A DNA stretch of 64,000 bases, from contig CALUPB010000006.1 in NCBI GenBank assembly GCA_944322585.1, forward strand, positions 1 to 64,000. Reading direction: 5' to 3'. Source of the stretch: an uncultured Bacteroidales bacterium (GTDB lineage Bacteria > Bacteroidota > Bacteroidia > Bacteroidales > UBA932). The notes beneath the pieces were generated by a model. The model ran no database searches and was not told the DNA's origin. It saw only the letters and a program-made list of their open reading frames with translations. Positions 26,312 to 34,395 of this stretch are shown here, one piece after another. Made by a program: the position numbers and the translations under genes. How positions within the stretch are numbered: position 1 is the first letter of the stretch; each line of letters starts with the position of its first letter.

Positions 26312-27976
26312 ATGAAGAAGTTATTGTTTATTACAGCAAGTGTTGCAGCGGCGTTTCTATGCGGCTGCAGCAAGAACACCGGTTCCGCTACCCTTATAGC
26401 GGACTTCACCATGACTCCCAATCCTGCCAGCGCAGGCCAGGAAGTGACATTCACACCATCCGTGACCGGAGGGGAGACACCTTATACCTATTCCTGGAGT
26501 GCAGTCGCCAGGGGAGTCCAGGACGCAGTCTTCACCTCCACCGATGAGTCATGCTCATATACATTCGAGTCCAACGGGACCTACAATGTGACTTTTGTCG
26601 TGACAGATGCGGCCGGGACAAGCGTTCAGAGACAGAAGAATCTGGTTGTCAACCCCGCTGCCGTAGAGGAGACCGGGAAACTGGATCTGAAATGGGTCGT
26701 ACCTATGGGCGGTTATGTTTCCGGGTCTGCCCCGGCGGTTCATGACGGTATCGTATATGCAGTCTGCGGAACTCCTGACAATAACCTGTATGCGATAGAT
26801 GCGGCAGACGGGACCGTGAAATGGAAACAGCAGCTTGTTTCCGATGCAGAGTCTTCGGTAAAGGGTATTCCGAGTGTCGATGAGGACGGCAATGTCTATA
26901 TTCTCGGAGGCGACAAGAACAGTACGGGCATATTCGTTTCATACACACCGGAAGGAGTTCAGAGATGGTCCTTCGACGGATGGTGGGCTGCAAACGATGC
27001 GGTTCCGGCACCAGCCGCACATAGCGTGATACCGGCCCTTGACGTGAATTTAGCATATATCGGCACCGCGGGAATCAACGGAACCATAATTTCAGTGGAC
27101 ATGGCTACCGGCGAAAGGGTCAACCTGTGCAAGAATACAGACGGCTCCGGGCCTGCCGGAGGAGCCAGGAACGGTATCGTGATATCCAACGACGGAGCGA
27201 TCAACTGGTTCGGAGGAATATATTCTCTGTTCGGGCTCAGCAAGGATGATATGGCTGAAGACGGAGATGGAGTCGTCCCTCTCTGGTCCAAACTGTCTGG
27301 CTGGGGAGAAGCGTCCGCAAGTGCTGTCGGAGGTATTGCAATAGCGACTGTAAACGGTAAATCATGTGTATGCGGAGTCTATCCGCAGAACGGATCTACC
27401 GTCCTCTATGTCGTAGAATGCAGGACTGGAGAAGAGATAGTGAAATATGTCATCCCTGACTCCGGGGCACAGGACGGAGGCGGTGTATCCGTCACTGAAG
27501 AAGGCTATCTGGCAGTCGGACTGAACTATACTCTCGGGAAAGACAATGGCGGTATCCTTGTCTATGACCCTGCCGCCAATGCTGAAGTCGCACGTTACAG
27601 GACCCAGGAAAAGGTTGCAGGCACACCTGCAATCGACGCTGCCGGAAATATCCATTTCGCTACTGAGGAAGGCAGCTATTACATCGTAAGGCTGAACGGG
27701 GACAGTTTCGAACTGCTGGTGAAGAACAATATGGCAGACATCATCAAGGCGGACTCGAGGTATGCGGACGAATATTCGCGGATGACAATCGCCAAGATGT
27801 GGAGTTCGCCTGTCATCGCCGACGACGGAACGGTCTATATCAGCTTTACCGACGATGCAATAAGGACTATAGCCGGAACGGTAGCTGTCCGCTATGAAGG
27901 GACTGACGGACCGGCAGACTCGGAGTGGCCTATGCTCGGACAGAATGCCCGCCATACAAGTGTCCAGCCTGAATGA
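26312..27976 (+). CDS. PUL lipoprotein with PKD domain and PQQ-like beta-propeller
   Basis: A 554-residue lipoprotein in the SusE/SusF position. The signal sequence ends in AAFLCGC (Cys about 20). A PKD domain follows (about 30-115, PNPASAGQEVTFTPSV and YTYSWSAVARGV), then a PQQ-like beta-propeller with repeated strands (YAVCGTPDNNLYAIDAADG, VKWKQQLV, GNVYILGGDKNSTG). The end reads WPMLGQNARHTSVQPE, matching the end of the protein at 29040-31196, so the two propellers are paralogues. Start at ATG 26312 gives a standard signal peptide; the frame reaches 26285. Probable role: surface glycan binding. Confidence 0.85.
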   Translation: MKKLLFITASVAAAFLCGCSKNTGSATLIADFTMTPNPASAGQEVTFTPSVTGGETPYTYSWSAVARGVQDAVFTSTDESCSYTFESNGTYNVTFVVTDAAGTSVQRQKNLVVNPAAVEETGKLDLKWVVPMGGYVSGSAPAVHDGIVYAVCGTPDNNLYAIDAADGTVKWKQQLVSDAESSVKGIPSVDEDGNVYILGGDKNSTGIFVSYTPEGVQRWSFDGWWAANDAVPAPAAHSVIPALDVNLAYIGTAGINGTIISVDMATGERVNLCKNTDGSGPAGGARNGIVISNDGAINWFGGIYSLFGLSKDDMAEDGDGVVPLWSKLSGWGEASASAVGGIAIATVNGKSCVCGVYPQNGSTVLYVVECRTGEEIVKYVIPDSGAQDGGGVSVTEEGYLAVGLNYTLGKDNGGILVYDPAANAEVARYRTQEKVAGTPAIDAAGNIHFATEEGSYYIVRLNGDSFELLVKNNMADIIKADSRYADEYSRMTIAKMWSSPVIADDGTVYISFTDDAIRTIAGTVAVRYEGTDGPADSEWPMLGQNARHTSVQPE

Positions 27977-27980
27977 CACA

Positions 27981-28026
27981 TGCCGCACTTCAGTCCGTAC
28001 CGGCAATATGTGCGGACTGAAGGCAT
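27981..28026 (+). repeat. Strong hairpin between PUL genes
   Basis: CTTCAGTCCG (27988-27997) and CGGACTGAAG (28013-28022) pair perfectly over 10 bp with a 15-base loop, and flanking TGCC/GGCA can add pairs. There is no T-run, so it may be an RNase-processing or stabilising element separating SusCD-level expression from the downstream genes. Confidence 0.55.
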
Positions 28027-28050
28027 TCATACAATAAATCACGAAGATAT

Positions 28051-29028
28051 ATGAAAAGGATATTGATACTGCTGCCGGTCATCCTCTCTGCTTTCCTGAT
28101 GATTTCCTGCATGTCCTGCAGCAGGGGCAACGATGAAGGGAACAGAGGAGAGCAGATTGTGGAACCGAAGCCGGAAATGAACCTTCTCGACCTGTTCTAT
28201 TCCCTTGTGGATGAACAGAAAGAGACGGGAACAAGGTCGAAAGTCTTTGTCGTCGCCCACAGGGCAAATACATTGGAAGGGATACAGAACAATGTTCCGG
28301 ACAATTCCATCCCGGCAATCGACCTTGCCGTAAAGCATGGGGCCGATATGGTGGAACTCGATGTCAGGACTACCGCCGACGGAGTGTTTGTCATGGCTCA
28401 TGACGCGACTATAGACCATTTCACCAACGGCACAGGCAATGTAGCCGACATGACCTACGAAGAGATCTGTCAGTACGACATGCAGAAAGGCGGTGTCGTC
28501 TACAGGGATGCTGAAGGCAATACCATCAAGGTCCCGACTCTTGCCCAGGCCCTGGCCGCCTGCAAGGACAGGATATATGTGAATATCGACACTAAAGACA
28601 TCAATGCAAGACTTCTGGTGGATGCCGTCAAGGAAGCCGGGATGCAGGACCAGGTGATGATATATACCGGGGACAGGAGCTTTGCCGAAAGCTGCCAGAA
28701 GGTCGATATCAACGTAGCAGTGCATCCGTACATCTATTCGGCGGATGACATAGACTACTTCAGGAATACGGGGATGACCGGAGCAGTGCTTTTCCAGTAC
28801 GGGAACACCTGCATATACGGGGATAACCCGACCGATCCCGAGATGGGAAGGCAGATTCGTGCAAAGGGAGCCCTGTCATATACCAATCTGCTGAATGAAT
28901 ACGATACAGCGATGCTCAACGGTGACTACGGCTATGTCCGCCAGTTCGTCGATTCCGAATCCGATTTCGTCCAGACGGACTATTGCGAGAAAGTCATCGA
29001 ATATCTTGAACTCGTCGATTTACGTTAA
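28051..29028 (+). CDS. Glycerophosphodiester phosphodiesterase-family lipoprotein
   Basis: A 325-residue GDPD-family enzyme exported as a lipoprotein (LMISC, Cys about 20; a second Cys follows at 23). The core motifs are VVAHRANTLEGIQNN with the catalytic His, then MVELDVRTTADGVFVMAHD, which supplies the metal ligands and second His, and VNIDTKD further on. The family hydrolyses glycerophosphodiesters to glycerol 3-phosphate plus an alcohol. Finding it inside a SusCD operon suggests a glycan with glycerophosphate or similar phosphodiester groups, though this is inference. It is 74 bases after the propeller gene and 11 bases before the next lipoprotein. Confidence 0.9.
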   Translation: MKRILILLPVILSAFLMISCMSCSRGNDEGNRGEQIVEPKPEMNLLDLFYSLVDEQKETGTRSKVFVVAHRANTLEGIQNNVPDNSIPAIDLAVKHGADMVELDVRTTADGVFVMAHDATIDHFTNGTGNVADMTYEEICQYDMQKGGVVYRDAEGNTIKVPTLAQALAACKDRIYVNIDTKDINARLLVDAVKEAGMQDQVMIYTGDRSFAESCQKVDINVAVHPYIYSADDIDYFRNTGMTGAVLFQYGNTCIYGDNPTDPEMGRQIRAKGALSYTNLLNEYDTAMLNGDYGYVRQFVDSESDFVQTDYCEKVIEYLELVDLR

Positions 29029-29039
29029 ATTACGGACTT

Positions 29040-31196
29040 ATGAAAAAATATCTGTTTATTATCGGATTGATGACATTTGCCGCCCTTTCCTGCAGGAAAG
29101 AGGAGAGCGGCATAGTCTCCGGAGCCGAGGCCACGGTGGCAGCCACGGCGTGGACAGGTTACAGCTGGCAGGACGGAGACGCCATCGGAGTCTACACTTC
29201 CGACGGGGTGGTGAATGCAAAGGCTGTCCTGAATTCTGAAGGTACGTTCACAGGCAATTTCGGAGATGCCTCTCTGATAGAAGGCGCCTACTGGCCGTAC
29301 AGTGCCGGAGCGGGGAATGATGTGGACATGGTGAAGTTCACTGTCCCGGACAAGGTCGCACAGGCCGGAGATGAGACCGCGCTCTATACTTTCGCTACCG
29401 GAGCCTGCGGCGCTGACGGCTCGCTTGCATTCTCGCAGCGCATGGCCACACTGAAGGTGGTCTTCAGGAATGTGGCAGGCTCGGCTCTGGAGGGCACTAA
29501 AATACAGAGTCTGACTGTCGATACGGACGGGGCCGCATATCTTACTGGTGTCTTCAATGTATCGGTTTCCGATGAAATGGCACCGGTTGTCAGCACCGTC
29601 GCCTCCATAGACGGCGTTACCATGACCTTCGGTGACACGGAGGTCACGGACGGACTGGAAGGCTATGCATCGGTGGTGCCGTATGTGATAGCCGGCAACA
29701 GGGTATTCAAGATGACTGCCGTTGCCGACGGGACCTCATATACCGCAAGCGTTACCTGCAGCAGCGGAGTGGAAACCGGTGAGACAGTGACTCTTGAATT
29801 CGACGCATCCCAGTTCGAACCTTCGATAGAGCTGGTGTGGGCCAATGCCGATTTCGAGGGAATGCCGTTCAAGATAAACTATCCTGCCATCGACAACGCG
29901 GGCAATGTCTATGTGGAGTCTTCCAACAGTTCAGTGCTTGTAAAGCTCTCTCCTGACGGAAAGACCGCATGGAAAGCCGACATGGGCTTCCCTGTCAATG
30001 ACAATAACTTCATCTCTCCGTCAGTCGAGCCGGACGGAAGCATGATATATGCATCCGGCGGGAGTTCGGCGGGAACCAATACCCGCATATGTGCATACGG
30101 GGCGGACGGGGGAGAGCCTGAATGGGTTTTCACCGCCGACAGATTTTTCGGCAACGGCGCGAATCCGAGCCCGAACCTCAATAAGATGACTGTTGCAATC
30201 GGGGATAAGAACATTTATGTCGGCAATGGAGGGACAACCGGAAGCGTACTTGCAATCGACAAAGCTTCTGGCGGACGCATCTCCTATGTGGCCGCCAATG
30301 CCGACGGGACAGGAGGCCCTGCCGGCGGCTGTGTCAGCGGTCCGGCTTTATCCGCTTCCGGAGTCCTCGGATGGACGAGCAACTATAATCTCGGGACTGT
30401 CAGTCAGGCCGGGCTGGACAACCCGGCAGGGAATCATGAAACTTACGGCAAATTCACGACCGGCCTTCTCTATCCGACATCGAATCTGAACGGTCCTGTA
30501 GGGGGACTCGTATGCACGAATGTCGGCGGTGAAGATTATATAGTGTCCTATTTCCCTGCAAAATCAGGCAATACGGTGACAGTCATCAGCGTAAAGGCTT
30601 CCGACGCCTTGAATACGACAGGCAGCTCGGGCAAGCCGGCCTGGACATATGAAATCAAGGACAGCAAACAGGATCAGGGCGGCATAGCTGTCGGCCCTCA
30701 GGGAGAAATCATCGTTCCTCTCAAGAATGTCGGCGGGAACGGCGGTCTCGTGGCAGTGAAGGCTGACGGAAGCGGAATCGCATGGCAATATGAAATCGGT
30801 ACCGATGTCGGAGGAGGAGCCGCTGTCGATGATGCAGGAAACATACATTTCATCTCCGACGCAAATCCTGCTACATATTACATCGTGAAACCGGATTATG
30901 AGAATCAGACATGCGACCTGCTTGCTTCCGTCGACCTGCTTGCCCTGGCGAAATCTTCGACACCTGCGGGAGGCAGTCTTGACGACTGTGAAGTATCCAA
31001 GTCATGGACATCAGTCATGATCGGGAACGACGGAAAGATGTATGTTTCCATCAATGCGGGCCCGACCGGAAACCAGTATGCAAAAGGACTTGTCATGTGT
31101 CTGACATACAAAGGGTGCAAAGGCCCGGGCAATACCCCTTGGCCGATGCAGGCAGCCGACTGCAGCCACACCGCAGTCCAGAAAACCGTCAGATAG
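29040..31196 (+). CDS. PUL lipoprotein with fimbrillin-like module and PQQ-like beta-propeller
   Basis: A 718-residue lipoprotein (FAALSC, Cys about 18). Residues about 20-265 resemble the fimbrillin-like Ig fold found in many Bacteroidales surface lipoproteins (GYSWQDGDAIGVYTS; FSQRMATLKVVFRNVAG; ASVVPYVIAGNRVFKMT). From about 270 a beta-propeller follows (NVYVESSNSSVLVKLSPDG; IYVGNGGTTGSVLAIDKASG; NIHFISDANPATYYIVKPD). The C-terminus WPMQAADCSHTAVQ parallels that of the PKD-propeller protein, so the two share the propeller and differ in the N-terminal module. A perfect place for a surface glycan-binding protein; the ligand is unknown. Confidence 0.83.
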   Translation: MKKYLFIIGLMTFAALSCRKEESGIVSGAEATVAATAWTGYSWQDGDAIGVYTSDGVVNAKAVLNSEGTFTGNFGDASLIEGAYWPYSAGAGNDVDMVKFTVPDKVAQAGDETALYTFATGACGADGSLAFSQRMATLKVVFRNVAGSALEGTKIQSLTVDTDGAAYLTGVFNVSVSDEMAPVVSTVASIDGVTMTFGDTEVTDGLEGYASVVPYVIAGNRVFKMTAVADGTSYTASVTCSSGVETGETVTLEFDASQFEPSIELVWANADFEGMPFKINYPAIDNAGNVYVESSNSSVLVKLSPDGKTAWKADMGFPVNDNNFISPSVEPDGSMIYASGGSSAGTNTRICAYGADGGEPEWVFTADRFFGNGANPSPNLNKMTVAIGDKNIYVGNGGTTGSVLAIDKASGGRISYVAANADGTGGPAGGCVSGPALSASGVLGWTSNYNLGTVSQAGLDNPAGNHETYGKFTTGLLYPTSNLNGPVGGLVCTNVGGEDYIVSYFPAKSGNTVTVISVKASDALNTTGSSGKPAWTYEIKDSKQDQGGIAVGPQGEIIVPLKNVGGNGGLVAVKADGSGIAWQYEIGTDVGGGAAVDDAGNIHFISDANPATYYIVKPDYENQTCDLLASVDLLALAKSSTPAGGSLDDCEVSKSWTSVMIGNDGKMYVSINAGPTGNQYAKGLVMCLTYKGCKGPGNTPWPMQAADCSHTAVQKTVR

Positions 31197-31225
31197 ACAT
31201 TGCGGGATTTCCTGATCATTATGAA

Positions 31226-31259
31226 GCTGCTGTACCAAGTCCTGGTGCAGCGGCTTTTT
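31226..31259 (+). terminator. Intrinsic terminator of the SusCD operon
   Basis: GCTGCTGTACCA (31226-31237) pairs with TGGTGCAGCGGC (31243-31254), allowing G-U pairs, around a five-base loop, followed directly by TTTTT (31255-31259). Confidence 0.8.
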
Positions 31260-31296
31260 ATCGGATCCGGGGCAGTCCGGACAATTCGTCCGTCGA

Positions 31297-31392
31297 CGTT
31301 ACTGCAGGAAAACCTGCAGAGAAACGTTATGGGATTATGAAAAATTCGCTATATTAGCTGCGACAATATGAAGTTGATAATCATGATTATCA
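31297..31392 (+). promoter_or_regulatory. Control region with two operators-like inverted repeats
   Basis: CTGCAGG-AAAA-CCTGCAG (31302-31319) is flanked by ACGTT and AACGT, extending the symmetry. Near the start codon lies a perfect 18-base palindrome, TGATAATCATGATTATCA (31375-31392). TATATTAG at about 31350-31357 is one base off the -7 consensus. Both repeats could be regulator binding sites for the GH99-like gene. Confidence 0.5.
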
Positions 31393-32582
31393 TGTTGAAG
31401 AAGATCGGACTATACTCTGCTGCCGTCCTGATGCTTGCGGCAGGGGCTTCATGCGTCAACAAGACGGATGAGACAAATGTGAAGACTACCGACGGTTATA
31501 TAGTGGCAGCCTATGTCTGGCCGTCCTGCCATGATGACAGTCTTGCGCACAGGTATCTGTGGAGCGAGGGAACAGGAGAGTGGGAGATAATCAGGCAGGG
31601 AAATCCCAGATTTGCCGGTCACTACCAGCCGAAACAGCCTCTTTGGGGATACGAAATGGACAATGACCCGAAAGTAGTGGAACGGTGGATAGACACGGCG
31701 GTAGAGCATGGCGTCAACACTTTCATTTATGACTGGTACTGGTTCATGGACGGGCCATATCTTGAAAGTGCCCTGAACGACGGTTTCCTCAAGGCACGTA
31801 ACCGTGACAGGATGAATTTCTACATAATGTGGGCGAACCACACTGTGGCGAAGAATTACTGGAACTGCCACAGGTACGGGGACGACGACTCTGTCCTGTT
31901 TTCCCCGACTGTGGACCGGGACAATTTCAGGACAATAGCCGACAGGATTATCCGTCAGTATTTCGTCCAGCCCAATTATCTGAAGATAGATAATTGTCCG
32001 GTAATGGCGATATTCGACTATGGCCAGCTTGTGCAAAGCTTCGGAAGCGCAGCTGAAACGGCAAAAGCTCTCGACTGGTTCCGGGACGAAGCAGTAAAGG
32101 CCGGTTTCGACGGCATACATTTCCAGATGAATCCGGGAGGCGGGTATCATCTTTCGGAATCGGAGACGCAAAGACTTGCAGGTCTGATCGATACCCTGGG
32201 GATCAACAGTATAGCGTTTTACAACATGGGAGGTTTCGACCCGGACTATCTCAGACATGGAGCGGAAGCGATGAAAATCCGCGAAGAATGGGACGATGCC
32301 TTCGACATCCCGGTCTTTCCGACGGTCTCCATCGGTTGGGACGATACTCCGAGATTTCCTGCCAAAGGTGCTGATGACGTGACAAGGTTCCATAATACCC
32401 CCGTATCGTTCGGCGCCTTCCTTGATGAAGCGAAGTCCTATGCCGACCGGCATCCGGACCAGCCGAAAATGGTAGTGATCAATGCATGGAACGAATGGGT
32501 CGAGGGAAGTTACCTCCTCCCTGACCGTCTGAACGGTTTCGGCTATCTCGAAACCGTCAGAGATGTTTTCCTTCCTGATTAG
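31392..32582 (+). CDS. GH99/WbsX-like glycoside hydrolase lipoprotein
   Basis: A 396-residue lipoprotein (LAAGASC, Cys about 19) of the GH99-like/WbsX group, whose known glycoside hydrolases include endo-alpha-mannosidases. Recognised motifs are YVWPSCHDD, HYQPKQPLWGYEMDNDP, FIYDWYWFMDGPYLE, IMWANH and the C-terminal VVINAWNEWVEGSYLLPD. The frame begins at ATG 31368, but starting at 31392 removes an awkward hydrophobic prefix and gives a regular signal peptide (MLKKIGLYSAAVLML). The catalytic residues of this subgroup are not well enough fixed to name. It follows the SusCD terminator, so it may be a separate transcription unit of the same PUL. Confidence 0.82.
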   Translation: MLKKIGLYSAAVLMLAAGASCVNKTDETNVKTTDGYIVAAYVWPSCHDDSLAHRYLWSEGTGEWEIIRQGNPRFAGHYQPKQPLWGYEMDNDPKVVERWIDTAVEHGVNTFIYDWYWFMDGPYLESALNDGFLKARNRDRMNFYIMWANHTVAKNYWNCHRYGDDDSVLFSPTVDRDNFRTIADRIIRQYFVQPNYLKIDNCPVMAIFDYGQLVQSFGSAAETAKALDWFRDEAVKAGFDGIHFQMNPGGGYHLSESETQRLAGLIDTLGINSIAFYNMGGFDPDYLRHGAEAMKIREEWDDAFDIPVFPTVSIGWDDTPRFPAKGADDVTRFHNTPVSFGAFLDEAKSYADRHPDQPKMVVINAWNEWVEGSYLLPDRLNGFGYLETVRDVFLPD

Positions 32583-32694
32583 GAAAGATTTGCGGACCGA
32601 AGAAAAGCGGAGGCAGGCATATTGGAGTGTATGCCGCATGTTCCGGCATCCTATTTGATGTATGGTGGCGCGGTGAAAATCTAAATCATACTGA

Positions 32695-34383
32695 ATGGAC
32701 AAGCCGATCATATACCAGGTGCTCCCGCGACTGTGGGGCAACATGAATACATCAAATATCTTCAACGGTACACTGGACCAGAACGGGACTGGCAGATTCT
32801 CCGACATGGATTCTGCCAGTCTTGATTATATAAGGTGGCTCGGATGCAGTCATGTATGGTATACAGGCGTCATACGCCATGCGACCAAAGAATCCACACA
32901 TGGATGCATGCCCTCGAACCCGCAGTTCGTCAAGGGAAATGCCGGGTCTCCCTACGCCATCACGGACTATTATGATGTCAATCCGTATCTTGCCGACAAT
33001 CCGGACAAAAGGATGGATGAGTTCATGGAACTCTTGAAAAGGACGCATGATGCCGGACTGAAAGTGATAATAGACTTCGTTCCCAACCATGTCTCCAGGG
33101 ACTACGGCAGGGTCAACCCGGTTCCGGGCCATCCTGTGCTCGGTCTGGACGATGACAGATCCGTCCACTGGAAGCATGAAAATGACTTCTATTATTATCC
33201 GGGTCAGGCATTGCAGTTGCCCGTACCGCCAGTTCCAGGGGAAGTGCAGTATGTCGAGTATCCGGCAATGGCCACAGGGAACAACTGCTTTTCACCTGCT
33301 CCCGGGATAAACGACTGGTACGAGACAGTAAAGATCAATTATTGCGAGACCCATTCCCCGACATGGGACAAGATGTACGACATAGTCAGGTTCTGGGCGG
33401 AGAAAGGAGTGGACGGCTTCCGCTGCGACATGGTGGAACTGGTGCCGGCTTCTTTCTTTACATGGCTCATAGCTGAAATAAAGAAGGATTATCCTGATAT
33501 CATTTTCATTGCGGAGGTTTATCAGAAGGATTCATACAGGAAATATATAAGAGAGGTCGGCTTCGACTTCCTTTACGACAAATCCGGACTGTATGACACA
33601 CTGCGTACCATAGTGACCAAGAATGTGGACGATAACGGAATGCCTGTAGAGTTGTGGCAGTCTGCAGAGGGTATAACGCGCAACTGGCAGTATCTCGGAG
33701 ACCTTCAGCCGTATATGCTGAATTTCCTTGAGAACCATGACGAGCAGCGGTTCGCCTCCGGCTTTTTCGGCAAGGACGGTGCCAATTCCTTCGCGGCCCT
33801 CAATGTCTCCCTCTGTCTGAACAGGGCACCTTTCATGCTCTACATGGGCGAAGAACTCGGGGAAAACGGAATGGATGCGGAAGGATTCAGCGGGGCGGAC
33901 GGACGGACTACGATTTTCGACTGGTGGAGTGTGAAATCATTACGCACATTGAATACAATCATACACAGAAATCTGTATCAATCCATCGAAAGCGGGACTA
34001 TAGATGCGGCCACTCTGGAAGAAAACGGTATTTCCGAGCATGAAGCCATGATATTCCGCAGGTATGCCAAGCTTCTCCGCCTTGCAGCATCAAGCGAAGC
34101 TCTCCGCAAAGGCATGTCGTATGACCTCTGCTATTGCAACACTTCATCTGAGGGATTCGACAGGACAAGGCATTTCGCATGGTTGAGGGACTACGGCAAT
34201 GAGACCCTCCTGTTTGCAGCCAATTTCTCCGCCCGTGAAGCACAGATGGAACTGACAATTCCGGATCATGCCTTCGAATGGATGGAACTTCCCGAAACCG
34301 TGATGCTCAATCACGGGACAAGGATAAGGATGAACATCCCGCCGATGGATGCAGTGATGTTCACCCTTTCTGAGCCGGAATGA
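32695..34383 (+). CDS. GH13 alpha-amylase-family enzyme, cytoplasmic
   Basis: A 562-residue GH13 enzyme with no signal peptide (MDKPIIYQVLPRLWGN). The barrel motifs are VIIDFVPNHVS, GFRCDMVE with nucleophile D245, FIAEVYQ with acid/base E274, and FLENHDEQR with D349, so the catalytic triad is complete. A C-terminal beta domain follows. It probably splits imported alpha-glucoside or other alpha-glycosidic oligosaccharides after uptake through SusCD. The 112 bases upstream hold no clear promoter; a short inverted repeat GGCATA/TATGCC lies there. Its stop is 12 bases from the convergent stop of the next gene. Confidence 0.92.
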   Translation: MDKPIIYQVLPRLWGNMNTSNIFNGTLDQNGTGRFSDMDSASLDYIRWLGCSHVWYTGVIRHATKESTHGCMPSNPQFVKGNAGSPYAITDYYDVNPYLADNPDKRMDEFMELLKRTHDAGLKVIIDFVPNHVSRDYGRVNPVPGHPVLGLDDDRSVHWKHENDFYYYPGQALQLPVPPVPGEVQYVEYPAMATGNNCFSPAPGINDWYETVKINYCETHSPTWDKMYDIVRFWAEKGVDGFRCDMVELVPASFFTWLIAEIKKDYPDIIFIAEVYQKDSYRKYIREVGFDFLYDKSGLYDTLRTIVTKNVDDNGMPVELWQSAEGITRNWQYLGDLQPYMLNFLENHDEQRFASGFFGKDGANSFAALNVSLCLNRAPFMLYMGEELGENGMDAEGFSGADGRTTIFDWWSVKSLRTLNTIIHRNLYQSIESGTIDAATLEENGISEHEAMIFRRYAKLLRLAASSEALRKGMSYDLCYCNTSSEGFDRTRHFAWLRDYGNETLLFAANFSAREAQMELTIPDHAFEWMELPETVMLNHGTRIRMNIPPMDAVMFTLSEPE

Positions 34384-34395
34384 CGCATTCTAAAG

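Noticed and set aside
31449-32807. 452-codon frame opposite the GH99-like gene
   Set aside because: The plus-strand protein has a lipobox and family motifs; the antisense product has none.
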